DNA of 64,000 nucleotides, taken from NCBI GenBank assembly GCA_017453205.1, contig JAFTKO010000007.1:62001-126000 (forward strand), read 5' to 3'. This stretch comes from Clostridia bacterium (GTDB taxonomy: Bacteria > Bacillota > Clostridia > Oscillospirales > CAG-272). Shown here one piece after another: positions 43,705-52,057 of the stretch (positions within the stretch are counted from its first letter, which is position 1; every line of letters begins with the position of its first letter). The position numbers and the translations under genes are program-made. Under the pieces are notes generated by a model. That model did no database searches, was not told the origin of the DNA, and saw only the letters and a list, made by a program, of their open reading frames with translations.

Positions 43705-44394
43705 ATGAACAAAAATGAGAAAATAAGAAGTGCTTTGTCCGATATAACTTTAATCAAGCAAACGATAGGAAAATCAAGAGCGCAGATAAAACGACTTTCA
43801 AATGTACTTTTTCTATATGGTGGGGTACAACTTTTTTTATCCGTTGGATATATTATTGTTTGGTATTTTGCCCGCAATATCAGTGTTTCTTTAACGACGT
43901 TTTTGTGGGTGAATAATTTGATTTATTTGTTGATCGCTGTGTTTTATTTTATTTGGCGGTATGAGTTGAAGCGAACCGAAAACAACTATACGCTTTATCT
44001 ATATGATACATGGGGATATGCATTATTTGTGATCCCAATGCTATGGCTATCGGTGTTGCTTATCATAACGCTTTGTCCAAACACTTTTGAAAATACTGTG
44101 GTTGAACAAGGAACGATGTTGCTTTTATTTTTGGCACAACAAATGATGTTTTTTATTGCGCTTGCGGTAACGGGCTTTTTGCTTAATTCCGAAGATTGGA
44201 AAATTCTTTCCGTTGTGTTTATTTGTTTATATTTTCTGTCTTTTCTTGTATTTGGTAGAATTTCGGATACATCAAATGTCGGTACATTTATTGGTGCTTG
44301 GGTGTCGATCCAATTTTTCTGGTCGGCGATCTGCCCGTTAATTAGTCTTGTGTTGGGTGCTTATTTTAAGTTGAAAAAGAATTGGGACAAATGA
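43705..44394 (+). CDS. multi-pass membrane protein of unknown function
   Basis: A 229-residue protein. A hydrophilic, helical N-terminus (about 30 residues, I-K-Q-T-I-G-K-S-R) is followed by six or so membrane helices. I do not recognise the family. The N-terminal helix pattern and company (small membrane protein, winged-helix regulator) resemble regulated membrane-protein operons common in Bacillota. GGGAGGA precedes the ATG. The gene is AT-rich relative to the ribosomal operon before it. Confidence 0.7.
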   Translation: MNKNEKIRSALSDITLIKQTIGKSRAQIKRLSNVLFLYGGVQLFLSVGYIIVWYFARNISVSLTTFLWVNNLIYLLIAVFYFIWRYELKRTENNYTLYLYDTWGYALFVIPMLWLSVLLIITLCPNTFENTVVEQGTMLLLFLAQQMMFFIALAVTGFLLNSEDWKILSVVFICLYFLSFLVFGRISDTSNVGTFIGAWVSIQFFWSAICPLISLVLGAYFKLKKNWDK

Positions 44395-44403
44395 GGGGTT
44401 ATT

Positions 44404-44595
44404 ATGGTAAAACGTACATTGATTTATTTTTTGATCGGACTTGCGGTTGCAACACTGTTCTTTTTGCTCTCTATGTTGTCGGACACCATCGGCTTAGGGT
44501 GGATTTTTCAAAATTACGATCCGCTTTCCACTGTTGTTTTGGTGATTTGTACAGGGTTGATTTTACATAAAATAGAGGAATGTCGAAAAGGATAA
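44404..44595 (+). CDS. small two-helix membrane protein
   Basis: A 63-residue product with two hydrophobic helices (about residues 5-24 and 40-54) separated by a short loop, and a charged end (K-I-E-E-C-R-K-G). It starts 9 bases after the previous gene with GAGGGG upstream, so the two are co-transcribed. Function unknown. Confidence 0.65.
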   Translation: MVKRTLIYFLIGLAVATLFFLLSMLSDTIGLGWIFQNYDPLSTVVLVICTGLILHKIEECRKG

Positions 44596-44604
44596 AATTT
44601 ATGA

Positions 44605-44633
44605 TTGACAAAATTCGACTTTTATGGTATAAA
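44605..44633 (+). promoter_or_regulatory. promoter of the winged-helix regulator
   Basis: TTGACA, 17 bases, TATAAA; 33 bases upstream of the regulator start. It lacks the AAGTACTT palindromes. Confidence 0.65.
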
Positions 44634-44665
44634 TAATGTAAGAGTAAAGGAAAGGACGGTGCGGA

Positions 44666-44962
44666 ATGGAGCTGACACAAATACCCGAGGCATTTCAATC
44701 GCGACTACGGCTGATGATCGTGAGTGCGTTGGTCATGGGTAAAAAGTCTTTTACAGAGTTGAAATCCATTACTGCCGCCACCGACGGTAATTTAAGCGTT
44801 CAAATTTCCAAATTAGAGCAGTGGGGGTATTTAACCGTAGAGAAGCTTTTTGTTGCAAAAAAGCCAATGACGGTTTGCAAATTGACTCCCAAAGCCATTT
44901 CGGATTTTAAGGAATATGTAGAAATGCTCAATCATGTTCTTTCCGAACCCGAGGAAAATTAA
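44666..44962 (+). CDS. winged-helix DNA-binding transcriptional regulator
   Basis: A 98-residue protein made almost wholly of a winged helix: L-M-I-V-S-A-L, K-K-S-F-T-E-L-K, G-N-L-S-V-Q-I-S-K-L-E recognition helix, and a wing (V-A-K-K-P-M-T-V-C-K-L-T). This is the small HTH_34/ArsR-MarR-like type often linked to membrane-protein operons. It probably represses the operon at 43705 through the AAGTACTT sites, and has its own promoter. AAAGGACGG precedes the ATG. Confidence 0.87.
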   Translation: MELTQIPEAFQSRLRLMIVSALVMGKKSFTELKSITAATDGNLSVQISKLEQWGYLTVEKLFVAKKPMTVCKLTPKAISDFKEYVEMLNHVLSEPEEN

Positions 44963-44968
44963 ATAGGG

Positions 44969-45013
44969 GCACTGTTACAAAGATGTTTGTTGTTTTTGTA
45001 ACAGTGCTTTTTT
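44969..45013 (+). terminator. terminator after the regulator
   Basis: GCACTGTTACAAA pairs with TTTGTAACAGTGC, followed by TTTTTT. Confidence 0.9.
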
Positions 45014-45062
45014 ATCACCGAAAATAAGACATCTGTCAAGTCCGAGCGATCTCTTATTTGAG

Positions 45063-45132
45063 TGCTTTTGAGGGGGAGGGGCGCGTGGAATAGCAACTTT
45101 TTGCAAAAAAAGTTCTTTCGCCCCGCAAAAAA
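45063..45132 (+). repeat. dispersed palindromic repeat, copy 2
   Basis: TTTTGAGGGGGAGGGGCG ... AACTTTTTGCAAAAAAAGTT ... CGCCCCGCAAAAAAA: the same A/T-tract core between G- and C-rich arms as the other copies. It lies upstream of spoIIAA. Confidence 0.6.
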
Positions 45133-45219
45133 ATAAATATCTCTACCACACTCCGACAATTTTCACCGAGGTGTTGTGATACAATAAGGAAAAACGCGGA
45201 AACGAAAGGAAGTGAAAAC

Positions 45220-45558
45220 ATGATACGAAACGGAAGTCAGGTGACCTATGAGACGCGCGGGGATACGATGGTCGTGCGTGTGGGAGGTGAGATCGACCAT
45301 CACAACGCGGTTACCGTGCGGACAGGCATTGACGAAAGACTCACTGCGGAACGCCCCCAAAAGGTGATGCTTGAGCTCTCTGCCGTCGATTTTATGGATA
45401 GCTCGGGGCTTGGGCTCATCATGGGGCGCTACGCCCTCGTCAAGCAGTACGGCGGTTCACTCGCAGTCCTCGATCCCAGCCCCGCCGTCCTCAAAATCAT
45501 CAAACTTGCAGGCATGGAGCGCATGGTTTCGATTTTGAGAACGAAAGTAAAAAAATGA
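45220..45558 (+). CDS. spoIIAA: anti-sigma F factor antagonist SpoIIAA
   Basis: A 112-residue STAS-domain protein. The phosphorylation site is the Ser pair in F-M-D-S-S-G-L-G. Dephosphorylated SpoIIAA binds SpoIIAB and frees SigF in the forespore. GAAAGGAAGTG precedes the ATG. Unlike the usual tightly packed operon, spoIIAB begins 175 bases downstream, the gap being filled by two repeat copies, so transcription into spoIIAB may be reduced by hairpins. Confidence 0.93.
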   Translation: MIRNGSQVTYETRGDTMVVRVGGEIDHHNAVTVRTGIDERLTAERPQKVMLELSAVDFMDSSGLGLIMGRYALVKQYGGSLAVLDPSPAVLKIIKLAGMERMVSILRTKVKK

Positions 45559-45565
45559 TATATAC

Positions 45566-45640
45566 GGGGCTTTGCCCCGTACCCCACAAGAGGACTTTTT
45601 GAAAAAAGTCCTCTTGACTCCCAAAAACTTTAAACAGAAA
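45566..45640 (-). repeat. dispersed palindromic repeat, copy 3, between spoIIAA and spoIIAB
   Basis: GGGGCTTTGCCCC, then AAGAGGACTTTTTGAAA / AAAGTCCTCTT and AAAAACTTTAAAC. On the minus strand it matches the GTTTTTGGGAG ... ACTTTTTTCAAAAAGT layout of the family. Confidence 0.65.
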
Positions 45641-45673
45641 AAAGGTTTAGAGTTTGGTATGATCAATAATACG

Positions 45674-45730
45674 TAAAAAGTTTTGAAGGAGGTATGGAGG
45701 AAACTTTTTTAAAAGTTTCCTCCATGAAAA
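45674..45730 (+). repeat. dispersed palindromic repeat, copy 4, abutting the spoIIAB start
   Basis: AAAAAGTTTTGAAGGAGGTATGGAGG with the perfect stem GGAGGAAACTTTT (45696-45708) / AAAAGTTTCCTCC (45711-45723). The repeat supplies the only GAAGGAGG near spoIIAB, 42 bases from its ATG unless the stem folds. Confidence 0.75.
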
Positions 45731-45733
45731 AAG

Positions 45734-46186
45734 ATGAAAACAAGAGTAGATTTTTCGGCAGAGGTCGAAAACGAGATGCGGCTGAGCTTGCCGTCATTGT
45801 CTGTGAACGAGGGAATGGCACGGTCAGCGGTAGCGGCGTTTTGCGCACAACTAAATCCCACAGCGGTCGAGATCGCCGACATCAAATGCGCGGTCTCGGA
45901 GGCGGTGACCAACTGCATCGTCCACGCCTACCGTGATACGGTGGGGGAGATTGCCATCACGGTCAAGCTGTGCGAGGGACGGTTGATCCAAATTGAAATT
46001 CGAGATAAGGGGTGCGGCATCGAGGATGTCAAACAAGCCCGCGAGCCGCTGTTTACCACCGACGCCGAGGGAGAGCGAAGCGGCATGGGCTTTACCGTGA
46101 TGGAAAGCTTTTGCGACGGCGTGAGTGTCTCCAGCCGTGTCGGTCGCGGAACCACCGTAACATTGCTCAAGCGTTTACATAAGTAA
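45734..46186 (+). CDS. spoIIAB: anti-sigma F factor / serine kinase SpoIIAB
   Basis: A 150-residue GHKL-fold kinase. The ATP-binding N box is in S-E-A-V-T-N-C-I-V-H-A-Y, followed by D-K-G-C-G-I and S-G-M-G-F-T-V-M-E. It binds and inhibits SigF and phosphorylates SpoIIAA. An in-frame stop at 45725 forces the start to be 45734 or later. This start adds about ten residues before N-E-M-R-L, where family proteins normally begin, and has no normally spaced ribosome binding site. The leader is made by a repeat copy. A later start near Met 45776 seems too short. Confidence 0.9.
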   Translation: MKTRVDFSAEVENEMRLSLPSLSVNEGMARSAVAAFCAQLNPTAVEIADIKCAVSEAVTNCIVHAYRDTVGEIAITVKLCEGRLIQIEIRDKGCGIEDVKQAREPLFTTDAEGERSGMGFTVMESFCDGVSVSSRVGRGTTVTLLKRLHK

Positions 46187-46224
46187 GCCGATGGCTTACC
46201 GATTCCTTGATTTGAGGTGATCGC

Positions 46225-46959
46225 ATGGAGCAAATTTCCATATATGAACGCAATACCGAGCTACTCGAGCGTGTAAAAGCGGGCGATACGGAAGCCGAAG
46301 CCATCTTGGTAGAGGAAAACGCGGGGCTTGTCCGCACGGTCGCACGTCGCTTTCTTGACCGTGGGACCGAATATGAGGACCTCGTGCAAATCGGAACCAT
46401 CGGCATGATCAAGGCGATCCGTTCGTTTTCCCTCGAACGCGGTACCGCCTTTTCGACCTATGCCGTCCCGCTGATCGTCGGGGAGATCCGACGGCATCTG
46501 CGGGATGACGGACCCGTTAAGGTCAGCCGTATTTATAAGCGGCAAGGTGTGTCGCTGATGCACGAAAAAAATCGAATTTTATCCGAAGAGGGCAGAGAAC
46601 CGGGCATTGCCGAGCTTGCCGCCGCGTGCGGGCTGAGTGTGGAAGAAGCGGCGATCTCGTTGGATGCCATCTCACCCGTGACCTCACTTTCGGATTTTGT
46701 TTACGGTGAGGACAGCGTGACTTACGAGGGCGTGATTGCCGACGAGGAGAGCGAAAATGAGAGCGAACGCATCTGCGATCGCATTGCGCTGTCACAAAGT
46801 ATCGGCAAGCTGCCGCCGCTGTGGCGAAAGATCGTTTTGTTGCGATACTATCGAAATATGACGCAACAGCAGACTGCCGCGGCATTGGGGCTGACGCAGG
46901 TCAAAGTCTCGCGTGAGGAGAAAAAGATCCTTGCGGAGCTGCGAAAAGAGCTGTCATAA
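46225..46959 (+). CDS. sigF: RNA polymerase sporulation sigma factor SigF
   Basis: A 244-residue sigma-70 family factor. Region 2 has Y-E-D-L-V-Q-I-G-T-I-G-M-I-K-A and F-S-T-Y-A-V-P-L-I-V-G-E-I-R-R. Region 3 has E-P-G-I-A-E-L-A, and region 4 has R-Y-Y-R-N-M-T-Q-Q-Q-T-A-A-A-L-G. Order after spoIIAA and spoIIAB identifies it as SigF, the first forespore sigma factor. GAGGTGATCGC precedes the ATG. Its presence argues for endospore formation. Confidence 0.93.
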   Translation: MEQISIYERNTELLERVKAGDTEAEAILVEENAGLVRTVARRFLDRGTEYEDLVQIGTIGMIKAIRSFSLERGTAFSTYAVPLIVGEIRRHLRDDGPVKVSRIYKRQGVSLMHEKNRILSEEGREPGIAELAAACGLSVEEAAISLDAISPVTSLSDFVYGEDSVTYEGVIADEESENESERICDRIALSQSIGKLPPLWRKIVLLRYYRNMTQQQTAAALGLTQVKVSREEKKILAELRKELS

Positions 46960-46980
46960 AAGTAACTTTCATATTTTCTC

Positions 46981-47009
46981 TTGATTTCCAATATGCACTA
47001 TGCTATAAT
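46981..47009 (+). promoter_or_regulatory. promoter of the serine dehydratase gene
   Basis: TTGATT, 17 bases, TATAAT; 34 bases upstream of the start codon. Confidence 0.65.
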
Positions 47010-47043
47010 ATAAAGTGAAGAAAGAGAAAAGAGGAATGCGCCG

Positions 47044-48252
47044 ATGAAATCCGTTCGTAACATCTTCAAAACCGGCATTGGACCGTCAAGCTCCCATACT
47101 ATGGGACCTGTATTTGCGGCAAAAAGATTTTTGGAAACTTATCCCGATGTCACATGTGTGCGTGTGATCCTGTACGGCTCGCTTGCCAAAACGGGAAAGG
47201 GACACGGGACCGACCGTGCCATCGTCGAAACGCTTGCGCCTATCAAAACCGAGATCGAGTTTAACACCGATGATACGCTGGTTTTGGAGCATCCAAATAC
47301 CATGGATTTTATCGGCTATCGCGCCACCGGAGAGATCGCCAAGCTGCGCGTCCTATCGATCGGCGGCGGGGAGATCCGTGTGATAGGAGAGGAAACTTCC
47401 GAAACGGATACGCAATGTTACGGGGAAAATTCCTTTACCGAGATTGCAAAAATCTGCAAGGCGCGTAATATTCGTCTTTCTGACTATGTATTTGAACATG
47501 AGGATGCCGATTTTAAGGAGTTCCTTTCCCGCGTGTGGCAAACCATGTCTGCGGCAATCCGTGAGGGGTTGACGCATACGGGGACATTGCCAGGCGGTCT
47601 TGGCGTGGAGCGGAAAGCACAGCGCCTGTTCAATCAAAGGCACATCGACGAAAGTCCGCAAACGCGCGAGAACCGCATTGTGTGTGCCTATGCGTTCGCG
47701 GTCAGTGAGCAAAACGCCGACTGCGGTCTCATTGTCACCGCGCCCACCTGCGGCTCTTGCGGCGTCGTGCCCGCGGTGCTTAAATATATGCAGGAGAAAA
47801 ACGCTTTCTCTGACGATGCAGTGATCCGCGCACTTGCCGTGGCGGGGCTGGTTGGCAATCTTGTTGCTACCAACGCCTCGGTCAGCGGTGCCGAATGCGG
47901 ATGCCAAGCAGAGATCGGAACCGCGTGCTCCATGGCGGCAACCGCGCTTGCCGAGCTCTATGAAATGGGGATCGATCAGATCGAATATGCCGCCGAGATC
48001 GCGCTTGAACATCACTTGGGGCTTACCTGCGACCCCGTCTGCGGGCTGGTACAAATTCCTTGTATCGAACGCAATGCCGTTGCCGCCATGCGCGCAATCA
48101 ACGCCCTCAGCCTTGCCAACTTCCTGTCCGACAGCCGTAAGATCTCATTTGATTTGGTCGTCAAAACCATGTACCAAACCGGTCAAGACCTCTCGCGTCT
48201 CTACCGCGAGACCTCCGAAGGCGGCTTGGCAAAGTTATACCAAATGAAATAA
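47044..48252 (+). CDS. sdaA: L-serine dehydratase, iron-sulfur dependent, single chain
   Basis: A 402-residue enzyme joining the beta-type domain (G-P-S-S-S-H-T-M-G-P near residue 14) and the alpha-type domain (T-A-P-T-C-G-S-C-G-V-V-P, then N-A-S-V-S-G-A-E-C-G-C-Q and L-T-C-D-P-V). These Cys provide ligands of the catalytic 4Fe-4S cluster. It converts L-serine to pyruvate and ammonia. Bacillus and many clostridia encode two separate chains; here they are fused, as in Escherichia coli, but shorter. AGAGGAATGCG precedes the ATG. Monocistronic. Confidence 0.92.
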   Translation: MKSVRNIFKTGIGPSSSHTMGPVFAAKRFLETYPDVTCVRVILYGSLAKTGKGHGTDRAIVETLAPIKTEIEFNTDDTLVLEHPNTMDFIGYRATGEIAKLRVLSIGGGEIRVIGEETSETDTQCYGENSFTEIAKICKARNIRLSDYVFEHEDADFKEFLSRVWQTMSAAIREGLTHTGTLPGGLGVERKAQRLFNQRHIDESPQTRENRIVCAYAFAVSEQNADCGLIVTAPTCGSCGVVPAVLKYMQEKNAFSDDAVIRALAVAGLVGNLVATNASVSGAECGCQAEIGTACSMAATALAELYEMGIDQIEYAAEIALEHHLGLTCDPVCGLVQIPCIERNAVAAMRAINALSLANFLSDSRKISFDLVVKTMYQTGQDLSRLYRETSEGGLAKLYQMK

Positions 48253-48464
48253 ATGAATGATTTTTTGTGGGGGGAGAAACTTTTTTCATGTAAGCTTCAT
48301 TCCCGTAAAGTCAAACAAATATCAACCATTTATAAGTAAAAGTAACTTTGTGGAGCATTTTGGGTGGTGGTAACCGCCTTCTCCCACGGAGAAGGTGTAA
48401 TGGTTTGCGGGAGCTATTGAAAGAGTAACTCGCACAGATTTTAAAAATTTCATTCATAAAAATG
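48253..48464. other. intergenic stretch without a gene
   Basis: No supported frame. Contains a partial repeat-like piece (GTGGGGGGAGAAACTTTTTTC at about 48267) and a small hairpin (CCTTCTCCCACGGAGAAGG at 48378-48396). Confidence 0.5.
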
Positions 48465-48525
48465 CGTTAAAAGTTTTTGAGGGGGTGTGGGGGAACTTTT
48501 TTCAAAAAGTTTCCCCACAAAAAAA
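48465..48525 (+). repeat. dispersed palindromic repeat, copy 5 (clearest copy)
   Basis: GTTAAAAGTTTTTGAGGG, then GTGTGGGGGAACTTTTTT and CAAAAAGTTTCCCCACA, then AAAAAA. The stem TGTGGGGGAACTTTTT / AAAAAGTTTCCCCACA has one bulge. With its poly-A/T ends it can work as a terminator. Confidence 0.75.
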
Positions 48526-48581
48526 TGTCGTTGCCGTGATACAATTTGGTAACCTTTGAATAAGCAAAAGGAGAACTTTTT

Positions 48582-49082
48582 ATGAACATCCGCAAAGCAC
48601 ATATGGAGGAGCTCGATGCCTTGATGCAGATCTACGCCGAAGCGCGCGCCTTTATGAGTGAGAACGGTAACCCCAACCAGTGGGGGGATACTTACCCGCC
48701 GCGGCAGCTGATCCGGGATGATATTGAACAGGGCTTTTGTCACGTTTGTGAGGAGAACGGGGAAACGGTTGGCGTGTTCTACTATAGCATGGGGGAGGAT
48801 CCCACGTATCTTCGCATTTATGACGGTGCATGGCTGAACGATCGCCCTTACGGTGTGGTGCACCGCATTGCCGTTGCAAAGCATTGCAAGGGTGTGGCAT
48901 CCTTTTGCTTTAACTATGCGCTGTCGCAGTGTGGGAATCTCAAAATCGATACCCATCGCGACAATATCCCCATGCAACGCTCCCTCAAAAAGAACGGCTT
49001 TACCCAGTGCGGCATGATTCACATTGCAAACGGGGATGAGAGAATTGCATATCAAAAAGAAGATACGCCGATAAAGGCTTGA
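48582..49082 (+). CDS. GNAT-family N-acetyltransferase
   Basis: A 166-residue acetyltransferase. Strand beta4 and the acetyl-CoA loop are seen as V-V-H-R-I-A-V-A followed by H-C-K-G-V-A (a loose R/Q-x-x-G-x-A), and the late N-I-P-M-Q-R-S-L-K-K-N-G-F is a typical GNAT C-terminal motif. The substrate (amine, amino acid or small molecule) cannot be predicted. AAAAGGAG precedes the ATG. It stands alone, preceded by a repeat copy and followed by a terminator. Confidence 0.88.
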   Translation: MNIRKAHMEELDALMQIYAEARAFMSENGNPNQWGDTYPPRQLIRDDIEQGFCHVCEENGETVGVFYYSMGEDPTYLRIYDGAWLNDRPYGVVHRIAVAKHCKGVASFCFNYALSQCGNLKIDTHRDNIPMQRSLKKNGFTQCGMIHIANGDERIAYQKEDTPIKA

Positions 49083-49114
49083 ATACTTTGGATAAAATAC
49101 ATATGAAACTGAAT

Positions 49115-49163
49115 AAAAATCGCGAGGGAAGCTTCCGTATGGACATCAATCTCGCGTTTTTTT
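49115..49163 (+). terminator. terminator after the acetyltransferase
   Basis: AAAAATCGCGAG pairs with CTCGCGTTTTTTT around a 24-base loop. Confidence 0.7.
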
Positions 49164-49290
49164 CTTGTTTTTTGCGGTTGATGCTATTGTCATTTTGCCA
49201 AAATGCTTGCGTTTGTTTGGGCTTGGTTTGTCTATTCATATGAAAACATAAAAAGTGCGATTTTTAGGCAAAAAATATTTGAAAAAAGTC

Positions 49291-49319
49291 TTGACATTTG
49301 CATAAAAAGAGTGTATAAT
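49291..49319 (+). promoter_or_regulatory. promoter of the arginine operon
   Basis: TTGACA, 17 bases, TATAAT: perfect SigA consensus 49 bases upstream of argG. Confidence 0.88.
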
Positions 49320-49342
49320 TGTTGCATAAATCTTGAAATGAG

Positions 49343-49356
49343 TGAATAATTATTCA
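49343..49356 (+). promoter_or_regulatory. ARG box (ArgR operator)
   Basis: The perfect palindrome TGAATAATTATTCA matches the ArgR/AhrC operator consensus. It lies just downstream of the start point and before the ribosome binding site, so bound ArgR-arginine would block transcription of argG and probably the genes behind it. Confidence 0.88.
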
Positions 49357-49367
49357 CGGAGGTAGTT

Positions 49368-50591
49368 ATGAACAAAGAGAACATCAAAAAAGTTGTACTG
49401 GCATATTCGGGCGGTTTGGATACATCCATCATTATCCCGTGGCTCAAGGAGAACTATAATAATTGTGAAGTGATTGCGGTCTCGGGCAATGTCGGACAGG
49501 CAGACGAGTTGGAGGGACTGGAAGAAAAAGCCATCAAAACAGGTGCTTCCAAGCTTTATGTTTTGGATCTGACCGATGAATATGTGGATGAATACATTAT
49601 CCCCACCATGAAGGCGGGCGCGATCTACGAGGAATACCTCCTCGGAACCAGCCACGCGCGTCCTTGTATCGCAAAGGGACTTGTGGAGATCGCACTCAAG
49701 GAGGGCGCCGACGCCATTTGTCACGGTTGCACCGGTAAGGGCAACGACCAGGTTCGTTTCGAGCTGGCAATCAAGCACTTCGCACCCAATATGCCCATCA
49801 TTGCTCCTTGGCGTGAGTGGAGCATCAAATCCCGCGAGGAGGAGATCGACTACGCCGAGGCACACAACATCCCGCTCAAGATCAACCGTGAGACCAACTA
49901 CTCCAAGGACAAGAACCTTTGGCACCTCTCTCACGAGGGCTTGGATCTCGAGGACACCGGCAACGAGCCGATGTACGAGAAGCCCGGTTTCCTTGAAATG
50001 GGCGTTTCTCCCATTCAAGCGCCCGACGTTCCCACCTACATCGAGCTCGACTTTGAGCAGGGCGTTCCGGTCGCACTTGACGGCAAGAAGATGAGCGCCA
50101 AGGAGATCATTCTCGCGCTCAACGAGATCGGCGGAAAGAACGGCATCGGACTGCTCGACATCGTGGAAAACCGTCTTGTCGGTATGAAGTGCCGCGGTGT
50201 TTACGAAACTCCCGGCGGATCCATTCTTTACAAGGCGCACAGCGTGCTCGAAAGCATTTGCCTTGACAAGATGACCGCGCACGAAAAGCAAAAGCTTTCC
50301 ATCACCTTTGCCGAGCTTGTTTACAACGGTCAGTGGTTCACGCCTTTGCGTGAGGCTCTGTCGGCATTCGTTGACAAGACTCAGGAAAAGGTCACGGGTA
50401 AGGTTCGCCTCAAGCTCTATAAGGGCAACATGATCAACGCGGGTGTATGGAGTCCTTACTCTCTGTACAGCGAGGAGATCGCAACCTTTGGTGAGAGCGA
50501 TTATAACCAAAAGGATTCCGAGGGCTTTATCAACCTGTTCGGTCTGCCGATCAAGGTTCAAGCAATCGTTGACGCTAAGAACAAGAAATAA
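49368..50591 (+). CDS. argG: argininosuccinate synthase
   Basis: A 407-residue enzyme. The N-type ATP pyrophosphatase P-loop is A-Y-S-G-G-L-D-T-S. Further family blocks are [22 protein letters not shown] and A-P-W-R-E-W. It condenses citrulline and aspartate with ATP, the penultimate arginine step. CGGAGGTAG precedes the ATG, 12 bases after the ARG box. First gene of a seven-gene arginine cluster. Confidence 0.96.
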   Translation: MNKENIKKVVLAYSGGLDTSIIIPWLKENYNNCEVIAVSGNVGQADELEGLEEKAIKTGASKLYVLDLTDEYVDEYIIPTMKAGAIYEEYLLGTSHARPCIAKGLVEIALKEGADAICHGCTGKGNDQVRFELAIKHFAPNMPIIAPWREWSIKSREEEIDYAEAHNIPLKINRETNYSKDKNLWHLSHEGLDLEDTGNEPMYEKPGFLEMGVSPIQAPDVPTYIELDFEQGVPVALDGKKMSAKEIILALNEIGGKNGIGLLDIVENRLVGMKCRGVYETPGGSILYKAHSVLESICLDKMTAHEKQKLSITFAELVYNGQWFTPLREALSAFVDKTQEKVTGKVRLKLYKGNMINAGVWSPYSLYSEEIATFGESDYNQKDSEGFINLFGLPIKVQAIVDAKNKK

Positions 50592-50605
50592 TTGCAAATA
50601 AAAAA

Positions 50606-50640
50606 CCTGTCCTGCGCGGTTTTTTGACTGTGCAGGACGG
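50606..50640 (+). terminator. hairpin between argG and argH
   Basis: TGTCCTGC pairs with GCAGGAC(G)-side bases around a 16-base loop, 14 bases after argG, followed by a modest T stretch (GTTGTTTTTC). It may attenuate rather than end transcription, since no second promoter is evident before argH. Confidence 0.6.
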
Positions 50641-50677
50641 CGTTGTTTTTCAAAAACGAGAAAGGTATTTTTCAGAT

Positions 50678-52057
50678 ATGGCAAAAATGTGGGCGGGAAG
50701 AACCGCAGGCGAGGTCGATCGCATCGCGGATGATTTCAATTCTTCCATTGGATTTGATCAAAGAATGTACCGTCAAGACATCACGGGGAGTATGGCACAT
50801 GCGGCAATGCTGGGGGCGCAAAAGATCATTTCGGAATCAGAAGCCGAGGTGCTGATCGACGGCTTGGAAACGATCCTTGCCGATCTGGAAAGCGGCAAGC
50901 TGGAGATCGATCTTTCCTGTGAGGACATTCATATGTTCGTCGAGCAGGAGCTGACCGCAAGACTTGGCGATGTTGGCAAAAAGCTGCACACCGCGCGCAG
51001 CCGCAACGATCAAGTGGCGCTCGATATGCGCATGTATCTGCGTGACGAGGCGGAGACCATTCTCAAAAAGATTCGTGCGTTGATCGAGGTGCTCGCAGAG
51101 CAGGCAAAAGCCAACCGCGATGTCATCATGCCGGGATACACACATCTGCAACGCGCACAGCCCATCACCTTCGCTCACCATCTGTTGGCTTATGCCATGA
51201 TGCTGTTGCGGGATGCCGACCGCTTTACCGATGCGATGAAGCGCATCAATGTCTCGCCCATCGGTTCCTGTGCTTTGGCGGGAACGACCTATGACACCGA
51301 CCGTTGGTTCGAGGCGAAAAAACTAAATTTTAACGATATCTGCCGCAACAGCATCGACGGCGTTTCCGACCGCGACTTTTGCGTGGAGTTCCTTTCCAAT
51401 GCCGCAACCATGATGATGCACCTTTCGCGCTTTTCGGAGGAGCTGATCCTGTGGTCGAGCTGGGAGTTCAAGTTTGTGGAGCTTTCCGATGCCTACACCA
51501 CGGGCTCGTCAATCATGCCGCAAAAGAAGAACCCCGACATGGCGGAGCTGATCCGCGGCAAGACTGGACGAGTGTACGGCGACCTCATGGCACTGCTCAC
51601 CACGCTCAAGGGTCTGCCTTTGGCGTACAATAAGGATATGCAGGAGGACAAGGAAAGCGTATTTGATGCGGTGGACACGGTCAAGATGTGTCTTGACGTG
51701 ATGATCCCGATGATCGCCACCATGAAGCCTCTGCCCGAAAATATGAAAGCGGCGGCGCAAAAGGGATTTATCAATGCCACCGACCTTGCCGACTATCTGG
51801 TCAAAAAGGGCTTGCCGTTCCGTTCGGCTTACAAGATTTCGGGGCAGATCGTTGCCCGTTGCATTGCCGAGGGACAGGTGCTTGAGACACTCCCCTTGGA
51901 GGTCTACAAAGCTTACAGCGAGCTGTTTGACGAGGATCTTTACGCTGACATCGATCTTTGGATCTGTGTCAAAAAGCGCATTTCCGAGGGTGGTGCCTCC
52001 CCGGATTCGGTGGATGCGCAGATCGCTTATGTGGAGGAGAAGTTGAAAAATGGCTAA
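50678..52057 (+). CDS. argH: argininosuccinate lyase
   Basis: A 459-residue member of the fumarase/aspartase superfamily. The signature loop G-S-S-I-M-P-Q-K-K-N-P-D carries the catalytic Ser. T-A-R-S-R-N-D-Q and G-Y-T-H-L-Q-R-A-Q-P are also present. It splits argininosuccinate into arginine and fumarate. I chose ATG 50678 (M-A-K-M-W-A-G-R), preceded by GAGAAAGG; an upstream frame to 50624 is in the hairpin region. Overlaps argC by 8 bases. Confidence 0.95.
   Translation: MAKMWAGRTAGEVDRIADDFNSSIGFDQRMYRQDITGSMAHAAMLGAQKIISESEAEVLIDGLETILADLESGKLEIDLSCEDIHMFVEQELTARLGDVGKKLHTARSRNDQVALDMRMYLRDEAETILKKIRALIEVLAEQAKANRDVIMPGYTHLQRAQPITFAHHLLAYAMMLLRDADRFTDAMKRINVSPIGSCALAGTTYDTDRWFEAKKLNFNDICRNSIDGVSDRDFCVEFLSNAATMMMHLSRFSEELILWSSWEFKFVELSDAYTTGSSIMPQKKNPDMAELIRGKTGRVYGDLMALLTTLKGLPLAYNKDMQEDKESVFDAVDTVKMCLDVMIPMIATMKPLPENMKAAAQKGFINATDLADYLVKKGLPFRSAYKISGQIVARCIAEGQVLETLPLEVYKAYSELFDEDLYADIDLWICVKKRISEGGASPDSVDAQIAYVEEKLKNG

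Noticed and set aside
45694..45936. 80-codon frame starting at GAAGGAGG-ATG before spoIIAB
   Set aside because: It is out of frame with spoIIAB, translates the repeat stem, and runs into the real gene in the wrong frame; noted only because it steals the ribosome binding site.
49350..50684. Long minus-strand frame (444 codons) opposite argG
   Set aside because: Antisense shadow caused by codon bias; argG on the plus strand is certain.
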